Positions 39,001-47,360 of a stretch of DNA of 64,000 bases are shown piece by piece. The notes under the pieces were generated by a model that saw nothing but the letters and a program-made list of their open reading frames with translations, searched no databases and had not been told where the DNA came from. Made by a program: the position numbers and the translations under genes. The stretch covers positions 16,006,663 through 16,070,662 of the forward strand of contig NC_039509.1 of NCBI RefSeq assembly GCF_003672135.1. The letters run 5' to 3'. The stretch comes from Ooceraea biroi. Lineage: Eukaryota; Arthropoda; Insecta; Hymenoptera; Formicidae. How positions within the stretch are numbered: the stretch's first letter is position 1; each line of letters begins with the position of its first letter.

Positions 39001-40897
39001 AGTTTCTTTTACACCGATTTGCATGAGATTTCCGAATAAGAAGTTCACGGAAGTGAGACTCTTTTTCTTCTGGTTTGTATCTGAATCCGAAATTAGAAAA
39101 GGTTCTTGCGCGCCTCTTTTAAATACGTATAAGAAACATTAATTAATTAACGCATGAAACAGCATTTTCGTGTGAGTCGGTGAAACTTCTTTTATCGTGA
39201 CCAAGTTCTAGGGACCGTGTCGGCATTCCGTAGAAGGAAACTTGGTTTCGATGAATGTCGCCCGCATTCCCAGACTATTCGTTGCATCAAAGTTTTCATT
39301 TACGAGTTTTCATTTCCTTGCATTAAAATTCGTATTGTTTAATGTAACTTGAATGTCATTATGATATAAATAGATCGTTAAATTAGTAAACGCGTTAATT
39401 TAATAATTAGGCATATCTATGCTAAGATATTAAATACAGGTTCCTTATATAAATAATTTATAGTGACAAGACTAGCTCGTAGTCACTATAACAGAAAAAA
39501 GTTCTGAATTTGGTTGCTCGTCCAACGACCTGTTCAAGAGTTTTTTCATTCTTCTACAGAGTTGATATTAAATGTTAATTTTTAAAGTCACTTATATATA
39601 TATCCCTTTTTTTCAATCAATCCTCGGAAATAAAAAGACCTCAATAAGTAGAAGGACAAGAAAGAAAGAAGATAGACCCAAGAAATTAACGTGTTTCTTT
39701 CTTGCGTGAAGCGGGTCGCGGTGGTTTACACCATCGTAATCGTCGGCAATTAACACGACCGTCTTACTTTCCACTGCAGATCTCGGTTTCACCTGACAGC
39801 AGAAATACCTCATGGGTGTCCTTCGACGGTAGAAATAGGCAGGAGCTCTTCCACGGTGACAGGTAAAACCGAAACGCTCGGCAGCTCCGTCTAATCGCCT
39901 TTTCTACAATTATTTCAGATAATGGCGAACAGCACGGCTCGCAGTACAGCTTACGTCTCCTTTGACGGTCGTAATCAACAAGAGCTGCGTGTTGGCGACA
40001 GGTCTGTTGTGCTATTTCGCAAAGAAAAGTTTCACCGTTTCGCCTTTCTCTGTACTTATGCCTATATCGCATTGTACGATATATTCCCACTTGTCTTTTC
40101 ACGATCTCAGTCATAAATTTCACGAAATAGTACGTAATACGGTATATTCTTCTTATCAATCTGCTTATTTCTTGATCAGTATATCTTCATGTTTTCTTCA
40201 CTTCTCTTCGCTTTACATATTTATATCTATCTATTACTTATTTGTCGCATCACTACAAATTTCTATACGCAGCATTGATTGATTGCTTCCAAATATAGTG
40301 TAAACGTGATCATACTTTGAATTACTAATTGCTTCTTTGTTTCTCGGCTAATCAAAATATCTTTATGTTGTCCATCTCATGAGATACTTCATGCTAAAAC
40401 ATCTTTCTGGAGCGAGACGTTAGCTGACCTGCAGAGTGCAGTACTTTATATTTCATTATTCATATATATATAAACGCATAAATTATCGATTAAAGGCTTT
40501 ACCGCTCACGAGTAAATACTTTTTTGTAAGAATACACATCATTTTCATGTTAAACGTAAAAATGATTCCTTATATAGATTAAGTTACATTTTGCTTGAAC
40601 ATATTGCAAAATAAGCTTTTAATCATATGAACTTTCGCTTAGAATCGATGTTAGTTCGAAGCAAGTTGGAGAATTATCAAAAGAAAAATTGCTTCACTTT
40701 TCAGCCTAAAGGTAACCACCTCCGTATATCCGGTGCCTAGTATCTGTGCGGCCGATCAAATCACCGACTGGTTCGATTCCTTAGCCGAATGCCTCCACTG
40801 GAACGTTAGAAAGCGACAGAAGCACTTGGACGAGTTGAGCGATCTTGCGCATTCATCTAGCAACGACACTTTAGACTCGTTGGATCGAGACAGTTAG
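20941..40897 (+). CDS. NADK: NAD kinase, alternatively started and spliced
   Basis: NAD kinase phosphorylates NAD+ to NADP+ in the cytosol. The common model joins a first exon to 34338-34421, 37417-37546, 38020-38142, 38365-38536, 38607-38959, one of 39780-39862 or 39919-40001, and 40705-40897. Every phase matches. From the 20941 start the protein is 414 aa. Family hallmarks, numbered on that form: RTRSLNAPSPF leader, QDPASQRLTW, GGDGT with the catalytic Asp (about 158-162), the NE motif (about 240-241), GDGLIVSTPTGSTAY (about 269-283), and a C-terminal NWVRKR-like end read as HWNVRKRQ. Alternative first exons lie at 20941, 27551, 33192 and probably 36484, giving 414, 439, 422 and 355 aa. The 5' introns contain tRNA genes. 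Confidence 0.93.
21100..24140. other. AT-rich intron sequence, nothing recognised
   Basis: This is intron of the exon A isoform. Open frames at 23141-23701 on both strands resemble no protein I know and may be decayed transposon. A short CT microsatellite is listed separately. Confidence 0.5.
23104..23133. repeat. CT dinucleotide microsatellite
   Basis: About 30 bases of alternating C and T with one TT interruption, inside a NAD kinase intron. Confidence 0.9.
24145..24215 (-). tRNA. tRNA-Gly (anticodon CCC)
   Basis: This 71-base cloverleaf on the minus strand has acceptor stem GCACTGC/GCAGTGC with discriminator A, D arm GGTGTAGTGG, anticodon stem CAAGA/TCTTG around loop TTCCCAT, and T arm with GGTTCGATTCC (B box). 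A T-run follows on the minus strand as Pol III terminator. It lies antisense in a NAD kinase intron and appears functional. Confidence 0.95.
24463..24698. repeat. Perfect 101-bp inverted repeat (palindrome) containing tRNA-Gly sequence
   Basis: Arms 24486-24586 and 24598-24698 are exact inverted copies around an 11-base A/T spacer. In addition 24463-24485 is a direct copy of 24598-24620, abutting the left arm. About 135 bases thus appear to be an added snap-back copy of the sequence to the right. DNA or RNA from this locus could form a very stable hairpin. Confidence 0.95.
24486..24545 (+). pseudogene. 5'-truncated tRNA-Gly(TCC) fragment
   Basis: It matches the intact gene at 24639-24710 in inverted orientation but starts inside the D arm (TAATGG...). 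The 5' acceptor strand is missing and replaced by AT-rich sequence. The anticodon arm, T arm, 3' acceptor strand and downstream T-run remain. Without the 5' strand it cannot fold as a tRNA. Confidence 0.9.
24639..24710 (-). tRNA. tRNA-Gly (anticodon TCC)
   Basis: This 72-base gene on the minus strand has acceptor GCGATGG/CCATCGC with discriminator A, D arm GGTGTAATGG, anticodon loop CTTCCAA inside stem GTTGC/GCAGT-like pairing, and T arm GGTTCGATTCC. A TTTTTT terminator follows. It is the parent of the truncated inverted copy to its left and lies in a NAD kinase intron. Confidence 0.93.
24720..27500. other. AT-rich intron sequence, nothing recognised
   Basis: Strongly AT-rich DNA with short alternating TA runs (about 25845). 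There is a small GC-richer pocket near 27250-27350, upstream of the next alternative first exon, which may be its promoter. Confidence 0.4.
27551..27732 (+). CDS. NADK: NAD kinase alternative first coding exon B
   Basis: The ATG at 27551 opens 60 codons (MEIMKEKPRRRSISELLDW ... RRRKRSGTW) plus CC, then a consensus GTAAGT donor. CC plus G of 34338 makes Pro, so the join reads SGTWP-RTRSLNAP in frame. The frame is open upstream to 27503 but has no earlier ATG. The RRRSIS motif looks like a basophilic kinase site. The predicted isoform is 439 aa. Confidence 0.6.
28264..28335 (+). tRNA. tRNA-Glu (CTC), copy 1
   Basis: A 72-base cloverleaf: acceptor TCCGGTA/TACCGGA, A box TGGTCTAGTGGC, anticodon loop CTCTCAC in stem CCTGG/CCAGG, B box GGTTCGATTCC. 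A T-run follows within ten bases. Confidence 0.96.
28425..28496 (+). tRNA. tRNA-Glu (CTC), copy 2
   Basis: Identical to copy 1 in all stems and both internal promoter boxes, with T-rich terminator downstream. Its 5' spacer is class X. Confidence 0.96.
28586..28653 (+). pseudogene. tRNA-Glu pseudogene, copy 3
   Basis: It has a 5-base deletion between acceptor and D stem (TATGG missing), an extra T in the anticodon loop (CTTTTCAC), and two T-stem mismatches (TCGAG against CCCAG). The T-rich loop and class Y spacer show descent from the TTC lineage. Confidence 0.9.
28745..28816 (+). tRNA. tRNA-Glu (CTC), copy 4
   Basis: An intact 72-base gene identical to copy 1, preceded by a class Z spacer and followed by a TTTTTT terminator. 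Confidence 0.96.
28907..28978 (+). tRNA. tRNA-Glu (TTC), copy 5
   Basis: Identical to the CTC copies except for one C-to-T change in the anticodon loop (CTTTCAC), giving anticodon TTC. Preceded by a class Y spacer; terminator TTTT downstream. Confidence 0.96.
29070..29140 (+). pseudogene. Degenerate tRNA-Glu (CTC), copy 6
   Basis: It is 71 bases long. The acceptor has drifted to TTTGGTA/TACCGAA, which can still pair with one G-U, but the D arm lost a base and reads TAGTCTAGTGCAGGG, weakening the A box and D stem. The anticodon and T arm are intact. Probably a pseudogene, though weak expression is possible. Confidence 0.75.
29230..29301 (+). tRNA. tRNA-Glu (CTC), copy 7
   Basis: Intact, same sequence as copy 1, preceded by a class X spacer, with a TTTT terminator. 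Confidence 0.96.
29392..29463 (+). tRNA. tRNA-Glu (TTC), copy 8
   Basis: Intact 72-base gene with anticodon loop CTTTCAC (TTC), preceded by a class Y spacer and followed by an eight-T terminator. Confidence 0.96.
29480..33190. other. Intron sequence, nothing recognised
   Basis: Mostly AT-rich, with GC-richer pockets near 30080-30200 and 30540-30800. Short frames there have no recognisable product. These pockets could be enhancers or further promoters of NAD kinase, but nothing in the sequence proves it. Confidence 0.4.
33192..33322 (+). CDS. NADK: NAD kinase alternative first coding exon C
   Basis: The ATG at 33192 opens an acidic leader (MTDQISFDSDVNIPYDCF ... NNPRNRVL) plus AG, then a GTAGAC donor. 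AG plus G of 34338 gives Arg, reading VLR-RTRSLNAP in frame. The predicted isoform is 422 aa. The frame is open upstream but the first ATG is here. Confidence 0.65.
34338..34421 (+). CDS. NADK: NAD kinase exon 2 (shared leader exon)
   Basis: Acceptor TTTACAG, donor GTAAGT. Encodes RTRSLNAPSPFHKFGPCGRI plus MKNSVTV, matching the conserved leader just before the catalytic region of animal NAD kinases. It begins in phase 2 and is entered by first exons A, B and C. Confidence 0.93.
36240..36483 (+). promoter_or_regulatory. Putative internal promoter of NAD kinase
   Basis: A locally GC- and CpG-rich pocket with a GTC/GTT triplet run (36437-36470) stands out inside AT-rich intron, directly before the short first exon at 36484. 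Confidence 0.35.
36484..36497 (+). CDS. NADK: NAD kinase putative short first exon D
   Basis: ATGGTTGGCATCAA is followed by a GTAGGT donor in phase 2. Joined directly to G at 37417 it gives MVGIK-TIQDPASQ and a 355-aa catalytic-core isoform that skips exon 2. The exon is tiny, so the evidence is phase, donor and the local CpG-rich pocket only. Confidence 0.35.
37417..37546 (+). CDS. NADK: NAD kinase exon 3
   Basis: Acceptor TTTCTAG, donor GTAATA. Encodes TIQDPASQRLTWYKPP through VLVIKKVRDTSVLPPF, the conserved start of the kinase domain. Confidence 0.93.
38020..38142 (+). CDS. NADK: NAD kinase exon 4
   Basis: Acceptor GATACAG, donor GTAGTA. Encodes EKQMAVFVEASVLDDPVL through RDGTDLQ, the variable N-lobe segment before the GGDG loop. 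Confidence 0.93.
38365..38536 (+). CDS. NADK: NAD kinase exon 5 (GGDG motif)
   Basis: Encodes DRIDFIVCLGGDGTLLYAS and AFHLGSLGFLTPF. The GGDGT loop carries the catalytic Asp. Donor GTTAGT, phase 1. Confidence 0.96.
38607..38959 (+). CDS. NADK: NAD kinase exon 6 (NE motif and nucleotide-binding core)
   Basis: Encodes HAALTLRSRL, a variable insert (TRKSEEGQPGESSTT), LNEVV, QGDGLIVSTPTGSTAYAV and HSLSFRPIVVPAGVELK. This is the most conserved part of the family. Donor GTAACC, phase 0. Confidence 0.96.
39780..39862 (+). CDS. NADK: NAD kinase exon 7a (alternative to 7b)
   Basis: 83 bases, phase 0 in and phase 2 out. Encodes ISVSPDSRNTSWVSFDGR and NRQELFHGD. Acceptor CCACTGCAG, donor GTAAAA. This copy is closer to the usual animal NAD kinase sequence (W before VSFDG) than 7b. 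Confidence 0.9.
39919..40001 (+). CDS. NADK: NAD kinase exon 7b (alternative to 7a)
   Basis: Also 83 bases, phase 0 in and phase 2 out. Encodes IMANSTARSTAYVSFDGR and NQQELRVGD, aligned without gaps to 7a. Acceptor TATTTCAG, donor GTCTGT (weaker). Only 56 bases separate it from 7a, and joining both adds 166 bases and shifts the frame, so the two must be mutually exclusive if both are used. Confidence 0.85.
40705..40897 (+). CDS. NADK: NAD kinase last coding exon
   Basis: Acceptor TTTTCAG. Entered in phase 2, completing a Ser codon. Encodes LKVTTSVYPVPSICAAD, ITDWFDSLAECLHWNVRKRQ and an acidic end DTLDSLDRDS, with TAG at 40895-40897. Confidence 0.95.
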
Positions 40898-41803
40898 GTT
40901 TAAGGGAACAATTTTTCTAGGCTAGTACAATCGACAATATCTGACCAAGTCCATCGCGTACTCGGCCGAGAAACCCCATAATCAAAGATTGATTATCTCA
41001 ATGAGCAGAGACGGTTTGGTGGATCTAAGGGTTACATATTATGAGATTGGAAATCTGATAGTAACTTTAATTATGCACTATATCGCATTGGCATTTTTTG
41101 ATGCGTTGATGATATTTTCTATGAAACAAACAAGGAGTTATGCGATTACTAAATAGTATCGTTTTCGTTGATTAAGATCTTGCCGCGGAATATTAAAGTG
41201 GAAGGAAACCTAAAAAAAAATATTAATACATATTGGTCATCGATAAAGTTGTGTTCTGTACAAGAGCATCTCCCTCCTCTGCCAAAAAATATTTACGTCT
41301 CTATATAGAAATGTCGACCACGAAGCCTAGAAATAAAGGAGAGGATGGATATTTTGTGCTTTTAATTATACGAATAACGAAAATTAAAATGGAAGCGATA
41401 TGATTTACAATCTTTATAGATATGAAAAAACTGAGAGACAAAATGCATTTATTTTCGAAGAAAATTAATTTTTTTTCACAGGCATCTGCCATCGGATAGA
41501 TTACTGTCAAGAGACTTAACCACTGTCATACACATGATTGATACTTCGACATTTGAGAACAACGTTTTTATCGATGATTGCGTTTTGATTCACAAGATGT
41601 TTCTTGTATTTTATTGATGTATTGCATTATCTGTACAAATACTTATATCTTTTAGTTCTCTTAGATTATCTCACGGCTTAAATAACAATTTGGATAAATA
41701 TACCCGTATTCTTTTTTTTACTGATTATGTAATGGCAATTTGACATCGATCGATTTATTGTAAATGTTTGTGAATGTACTTTCCTATAAAATAAGAACCT
41801 TTT

Positions 41804-41809
41804 AATAAA
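41804..41809 (+). terminator. Poly(A) signal of NAD kinase
   Basis: AATAAA about 900 bases after the stop codon, followed by T-rich sequence. Other AATAAA-like hexamers occur earlier, so shorter 3' UTRs are possible. Confidence 0.45.
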
Positions 41810-42753
41810 ATATGTTTTATATAACATGTTTTACGTTCTATGCATTTACGCAATATTTTTCCTCTAATCATTCTAGGTAACAATATAATTATGAAAGGTA
41901 CAGAAGAGAAGGAGACAATTTAATACATCGCATCTTAAATGTGCTACCGTAAATGAATTTATTTGTTTGCAACATTATACTGAAAATATACATTATATAC
42001 AACGCAGGAGGCACCAAACATTATGCCTCTTTTGTCACTTTAACCGTACGTATCGTAAGTATCATAAAAAGTCGAGTGAATGCGATGCGATTTTGATGCA
42101 TCCAAAGATCTTAGAAATTATCTGATGTTATTTTTGCAGCAATAACTCTCTTCACACGAATTCACTTAAGCAAATAAACTCGGAAGAAGAGATCCAGGTC
42201 CTTCTCTGTCTTAATTAATCTAGCTATATTTAATATAAATAGATATATGTCTCTCTAAACTTTTACATTTGGCTATATCAGTCATGGACATGTTGACATG
42301 TTGGCGAATGCATAAGTCATCGATATGCTATTTTACACTTAACCATTATATGTACATTACAATACAGTACTTAAACTAGAGATAGTTCACTTCAACGTAT
42401 AAGAATTATTGTATGAGACTTAATCTATTATATTTAAATAATTGTTCCTTAAGTTAATAGTAAAAACAGTCTATATAGAGAACTCCTATACACAGAATCA
42501 TATATATTTTTACTTTTATAGCTAAACTGCTACTATTCATTTAAGGTCAAACCTATAGTTTTTCCAAAAAGATCGATAATAAGAAAATAGCAGCATTAAC
42601 GAAAAATTGTGACCTTCTTTAAATTAGGGTTCGAAACGAATTTTTCGCTTAATAGTTCCAATTTCTTTCCTTTGTTCATTTATCGTTTACTCATATTTTT
42701 CGCCATTGATAATAATAATAATGCGATTTTTAAAGTTAAAAATACAATAAAAA

Positions 42754-42759
42754 TTTATT
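42754..42759 (-). terminator. Poly(A) signal of the minus-strand secreted-protein gene
   Basis: AATAAA on the minus strand about 185 bases past the stop codon at 42944. The gene is convergent with NAD kinase. Confidence 0.5.
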
Positions 42760-42943
42760 TCTAAATAGTATCTCTGAGTAGTCATTTCTCTATACGATTT
42801 CGAATTTATACAATAAAATTGCACGTGTTTTCATCTGTTAATAATGATATCAGATGATCACAACGTAGCTTAAGTCGGCTTTTCTTTTGTTTCGAAACGA
42901 ATTCCTTTTCGTTACGTAGTATGATCATTTTGCCATCTGTATT

Positions 42944-43038
42944 TTAGTGCCTGCAATTCACATACATGATTTTTTCGCCGTTTACGACGCGAACGTAACG
43001 AGGACAGGCTCGTACGAACAGTGCAGGTGTGCGCTGGG
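42944..43038 (-). CDS. Secreted TGF-beta-propeptide-like protein, last coding exon
   Basis: Acceptor TTTTTCCACAG on the minus strand. Entered in phase 1. Encodes SQRTPALFVRACPRYV through VNCRH and TAA. It has two cysteines and one beta-strand-like segment, far too short for a TGF-beta ligand. Confidence 0.65.
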
Positions 43039-46000
43039 CTGTGGAAAAAGAAAAGAAAATTTTTAAGACAAAAATCTAAAGCTGTTAAATCCCGAAACGC
43101 GATTTAATAAAAACACACACACACACACACACATACACACATGTTTGCAATTACTCAAAAATTAATAAATTTATAAAACGTTTTACAAATAATCCACTCT
43201 TAAAAAAGCCGTGTTAAATATTAAATCGAAATCATTGTTGCCTCTTTTCCGCGACGCTGATTGGTTATCTCGATTCGCGTTGTGCGTTATGTTCAGTTTA
43301 GATTACCATCGCGCGGCTGTCTTCGCGTGGAGGTTAACAATTTGGTAGAGTGTGATAATTGTGCATATAATAAATAATAGATGAATATTATTATTCGAAA
43401 ACATTATTAATATTAAAAAATAAAATAGCGCGCGCCTGTGTACTGGTAACAATATAAATATCCCAGAACTCCTCGGAAAAAGAAAAACATTTTAATGGCT
43501 AGAACTTTTTCATTTATTGTTTTAACGAATTTTAAATCATTGAGAACTCTAGGCAATATGCCAAATAACAATATAAATAGCACAGAACTCCTCGGAAAAA
43601 GAAAAAAATTTTAATAGCTAGAACTTTTTTATTTATTGATTTAACGGATTTTAAATCATCGAGAACTCTAGGCAATATGCCAAATAACAATATAAATAGC
43701 ACAGAACTCCTCGGAAAAAGAAAAAAATTTTAATGATTAGAACTTTTTCATTTCTAAGGTCCAATCTCTTCACCTCTCGATAACTTTATCCAAAAGATAT
43801 CTCGTAGAATCAGTTTTCTTCACCTTTGTAACCTGACAGAATATGGTAATTTATAATAACATTCTAGACACTTTGTGTCAAAAGTGAGTAGTATAAAGAA
43901 TAGCTATCCGTTAAATACGTAATCAGGGGTTTCAATGAAGAAAAGAAATTTTTAGTTATCTGGAAGATAGCTATTGAGAAGTATGAAGAAACCGGGCATA
44001 AATCTAAAGGATTTTCAATCGTCGAAAACCCTTCGCAATATGCCAAATCCACTCTTAAAAAAGCCGTGTTAAATGCTTCGCGTGGAGGTTAACAATTTGG
44101 TAGAGTGTGATAATTGTGCATATAATAAATAATAGATGAATATTATTAGTCGAAAATATTATTACTATTGAAAAATAAAATAGCGCGCGCATGGCGCGCG
44201 CCTGTGTTATACTAGTAATGTAAAATTTGGAATTAATGAACTCATTAACAATTGAAGCGCGCGTGCAAGTGTATATCCAACAGATGAAGAAATTGAGAAA
44301 TTTATTTCTGCAATCGCCATTTAAATCAAAAGTATCAACATTCAACAACTCGAAACATTGAATTTCAAAACTACCTATATCTATAGATACGTATACATAA
44401 CAAAGCCTTGATTATATCAACACATTCTTGTTTCAAATATTATTGTATGCATTGTTTAGTCTCACGCAAAAACACACTCCAGATTCAATCCAAGATTCAA
44501 ACGGGAGTTAGTATTGTTAGACCACACACTCACATGCCTTCTGATCCGAATTGTGGTCCCCGCAGGATGGCTGCTGGATATACAAAGCCGGTTTCAGAGG
44601 CCGGCCGTCCTGGTCCTCTATCTGAATCACCAAACCGTGATTGCTACCGTTGCCATGTGGATTTCGCGAGGCCAGTCGCCAGAATCTCAGGCCTTGTCTG
44701 ACATCCAGCGCTAGATGAGTGCCCTCGATCGTCAGAGGTGTCACGATAGAGTCCATCAGTCGTTTCTTTGCTGCAGGAATCGCAAATCTCTATAAATACT
44801 CCAAGTACTCACAATCCATCTCGATAATCTGCTTAAAGGGTTTCAAACACTCACATCGGTGCTTCTTCAGAGACTTGGTGTAGTAGTAGATGGATATTCT
44901 GATCTTCTTTTCATCGTCTTCGTCCTCATCGAAGCCACCGCTCGCGGATGCCGTGAGGTTCTCCTGCGGCAATTTATAGATGCGCAATTTTGCCGCGATA
45001 ACGTGATCGCCGGAAGTCAGGTTCAGCTGGAAATGCATATTCATGGAAAACGGATCCATCCATGTCTCGGAGTCCGTGTTTCGGGGTATCTGACCTGTAT
45101 GAAAAATTGCATTCCGTCGAATAAGCAATATCTTCAACAAACTTTCATCATATCTGTCTTCAAATAATCTGAGAGGTAAACTTGTAAATACGTAATACGA
45201 GAATGTGTCAAATTACTCACACGTAGGCGAAAACATGGTCAGTCTCTCGCGTTGAACCTGGTTGGTGTTGGTGCTAAGGTTGAATCTACCGGTTAGCGCG
45301 AGGACTCGTGTCTTAATGTCCTCGATCGCCTTCTGACCCTGACTGCATAAACGGATCAAAGTTTATTAGGATAGGCGAAACGCGTTAAATTAAATGGTGA
45401 CGTGCGATGTCATGCCAAGCTTTTGATGCAAGATGAACAATCACGTAAAGGCACCCATCAAAACGTGTTTTAGCAAAACCTCCTTTATCGTGTTAACTCG
45501 TTGCGCAATGTTGCAGAAAATATCGCTCAAGCAAGAATCATAAAGCAGAAAAGGGTCAAGGTATCTCAAAGATTTCTGTTGTGCAGTAGACACATGTGCC
45601 AAGCTATTTCGAAAGATCCGACCTAGAATAGCTCTAGAGTTCGGTCGTCATGAATAGCCGAACGATGTTGTGCAGACCGAAAATCGAAGAAATTTCCTAA
45701 ACACCGTAAAAATATGACTTTATACGTTCTTTGAACATTTTGTCGATTTCTCCAAGGAGTTCCGAGGTGAATAATCCATTTCAGAAAGTACCGTCATTTC
45801 ACTTGATGAAGCCAGTGCAGCGGCACATCTACCGGGGAATTTTCACCTCAGATTCCCGGCGAACTCTTCCGGATACCGACGCGGGCCAATGGACGATGGT
45901 CAGTGACCTACAGAGGCATGGTACGGCTGGGAGGCATTTATTACACGTTGCAGACAGCGGCTAGACAGTCGGCGGATACACCCGGCACCCCAATCACCTC

Positions 46001-47327
46001 GGCTTTCCGTCTGCTCTCGGCGGAACCCTAACTTTTTAAGGCCGCGTCTCGAATCTTAAGTCCACTCCCAGGACGTCTCGACTCATTTGCATCGCCCTAC
46101 CATCGAAGACCACGGCAACTTTTTCTTCGGCGCTGGACGCTGGTCGTTCGCGTTCGCGTGACTCGAATTTCACGCCTTTCCTCGACGTCGCGTCGCGATC
46201 CGGTGCATCCGCCGGCGTTTGGCGATCTTTCGATTTTCAAGCCTCGTATTTGCGATTCGACGTGAAATCGCGGTCTCCTGCTTTTCGTCGATCCTGTGGC
46301 AAGAATTTATTTACTCGCGCTTGCACGTTCTGTATGGTGGTCCGAGACTTTCATCAATAAGGGCGACGATGGCAGCGATGATAATGCTGGATGACCGGTC
46401 TGCGAGATTGCATAATGAATTTTTAAGTCATTAACCAGCGACTAGTAGAGTAGGAAAAAAGAGCGACGAGACCGCGATGGGGCAAAAGAAGGAGAAGGAT
46501 GAGCGTCATTTCTCTACGTCATCGACAAGGACCGCCGTGTTCGAGACGCCCACTCGGGAGATTTCAGCACAGCCTTCACGTCAACGACCTCATTGGCTGC
46601 CCGAACCAACCAGAACAATATTTTCCTGAATGACGGAAAAGAGAAGAAGGCGAGGAAGAAACGAGGGATGGGAAAACTCAGTCAGGGAAAACGAACAGCA
46701 GGAGTCCCAACTGACCTGCACTGAGTTTCGTCACGGTTTGATAGATATTAAACACTTTTGTCGAGGATGCTTAGGACTCGAGAAGCTGAAAGGAATGAGT
46801 AAGATAAATGTACTAACACGAGAGAGAGGCCTATTAGTTCCGCATTATTTTCTCACCGTTTAAAAGATGTTAAAAAATGTGGTCGAGGATTGGAATGTTC
46901 TGGGATTGAGAAAATAAAAGGAATGGAAAAGATAGATTTACAAACGTAGCAGAAAATTTTAACAGTAGACGTGCACCTTTTTCTCCCATTATTCAAAAGA
47001 TACTAAGAACTGTTGTCGAAGAGTCGAATATCTAGGAGTCTGGAGAATAAAAGAGATAGAAAAAATGAACGAGAATCCTAATAGGCCCGCATCAATATTT
47101 CTCGCCGTTTCAAAGATAGTAAATCCTGCGGTCGAGGACTCGAATGTCTAGGAATGTCATACATGGAAGGGGCCTCTAAACGACGGATAGGGATAAGCGG
47201 AATCCATTTCTTATCTCAATCCTAGGTCATAAAATTAAACTCCTTTTTCTGCGGACTGTCGACGGCCCCCCAATAAAATATTAGTCTACGGTCTGATCTG
47301 TCCAAAAATAGGTCCCGTTTTCGAGGA

Positions 47328-47360
<33 letters not shown>

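Noticed and set aside
42920..43038. In another frame of the last exon of the minus-strand gene: a furin-like RSRRKRR followed by a C-x4-L-x-Y-x-W pattern resembling the start of a TGF-beta ligand
   Set aside because: The splice phase from exon 4 does not lead to this frame, it stops after about 15 more residues, and no further ligand-like exon lies downstream.
44200..44220. Alternating GC runs (also near 5650) as functional Z-DNA sites
   Set aside because: Composition alone gives no evidence of function; noted only as part of the local duplication.
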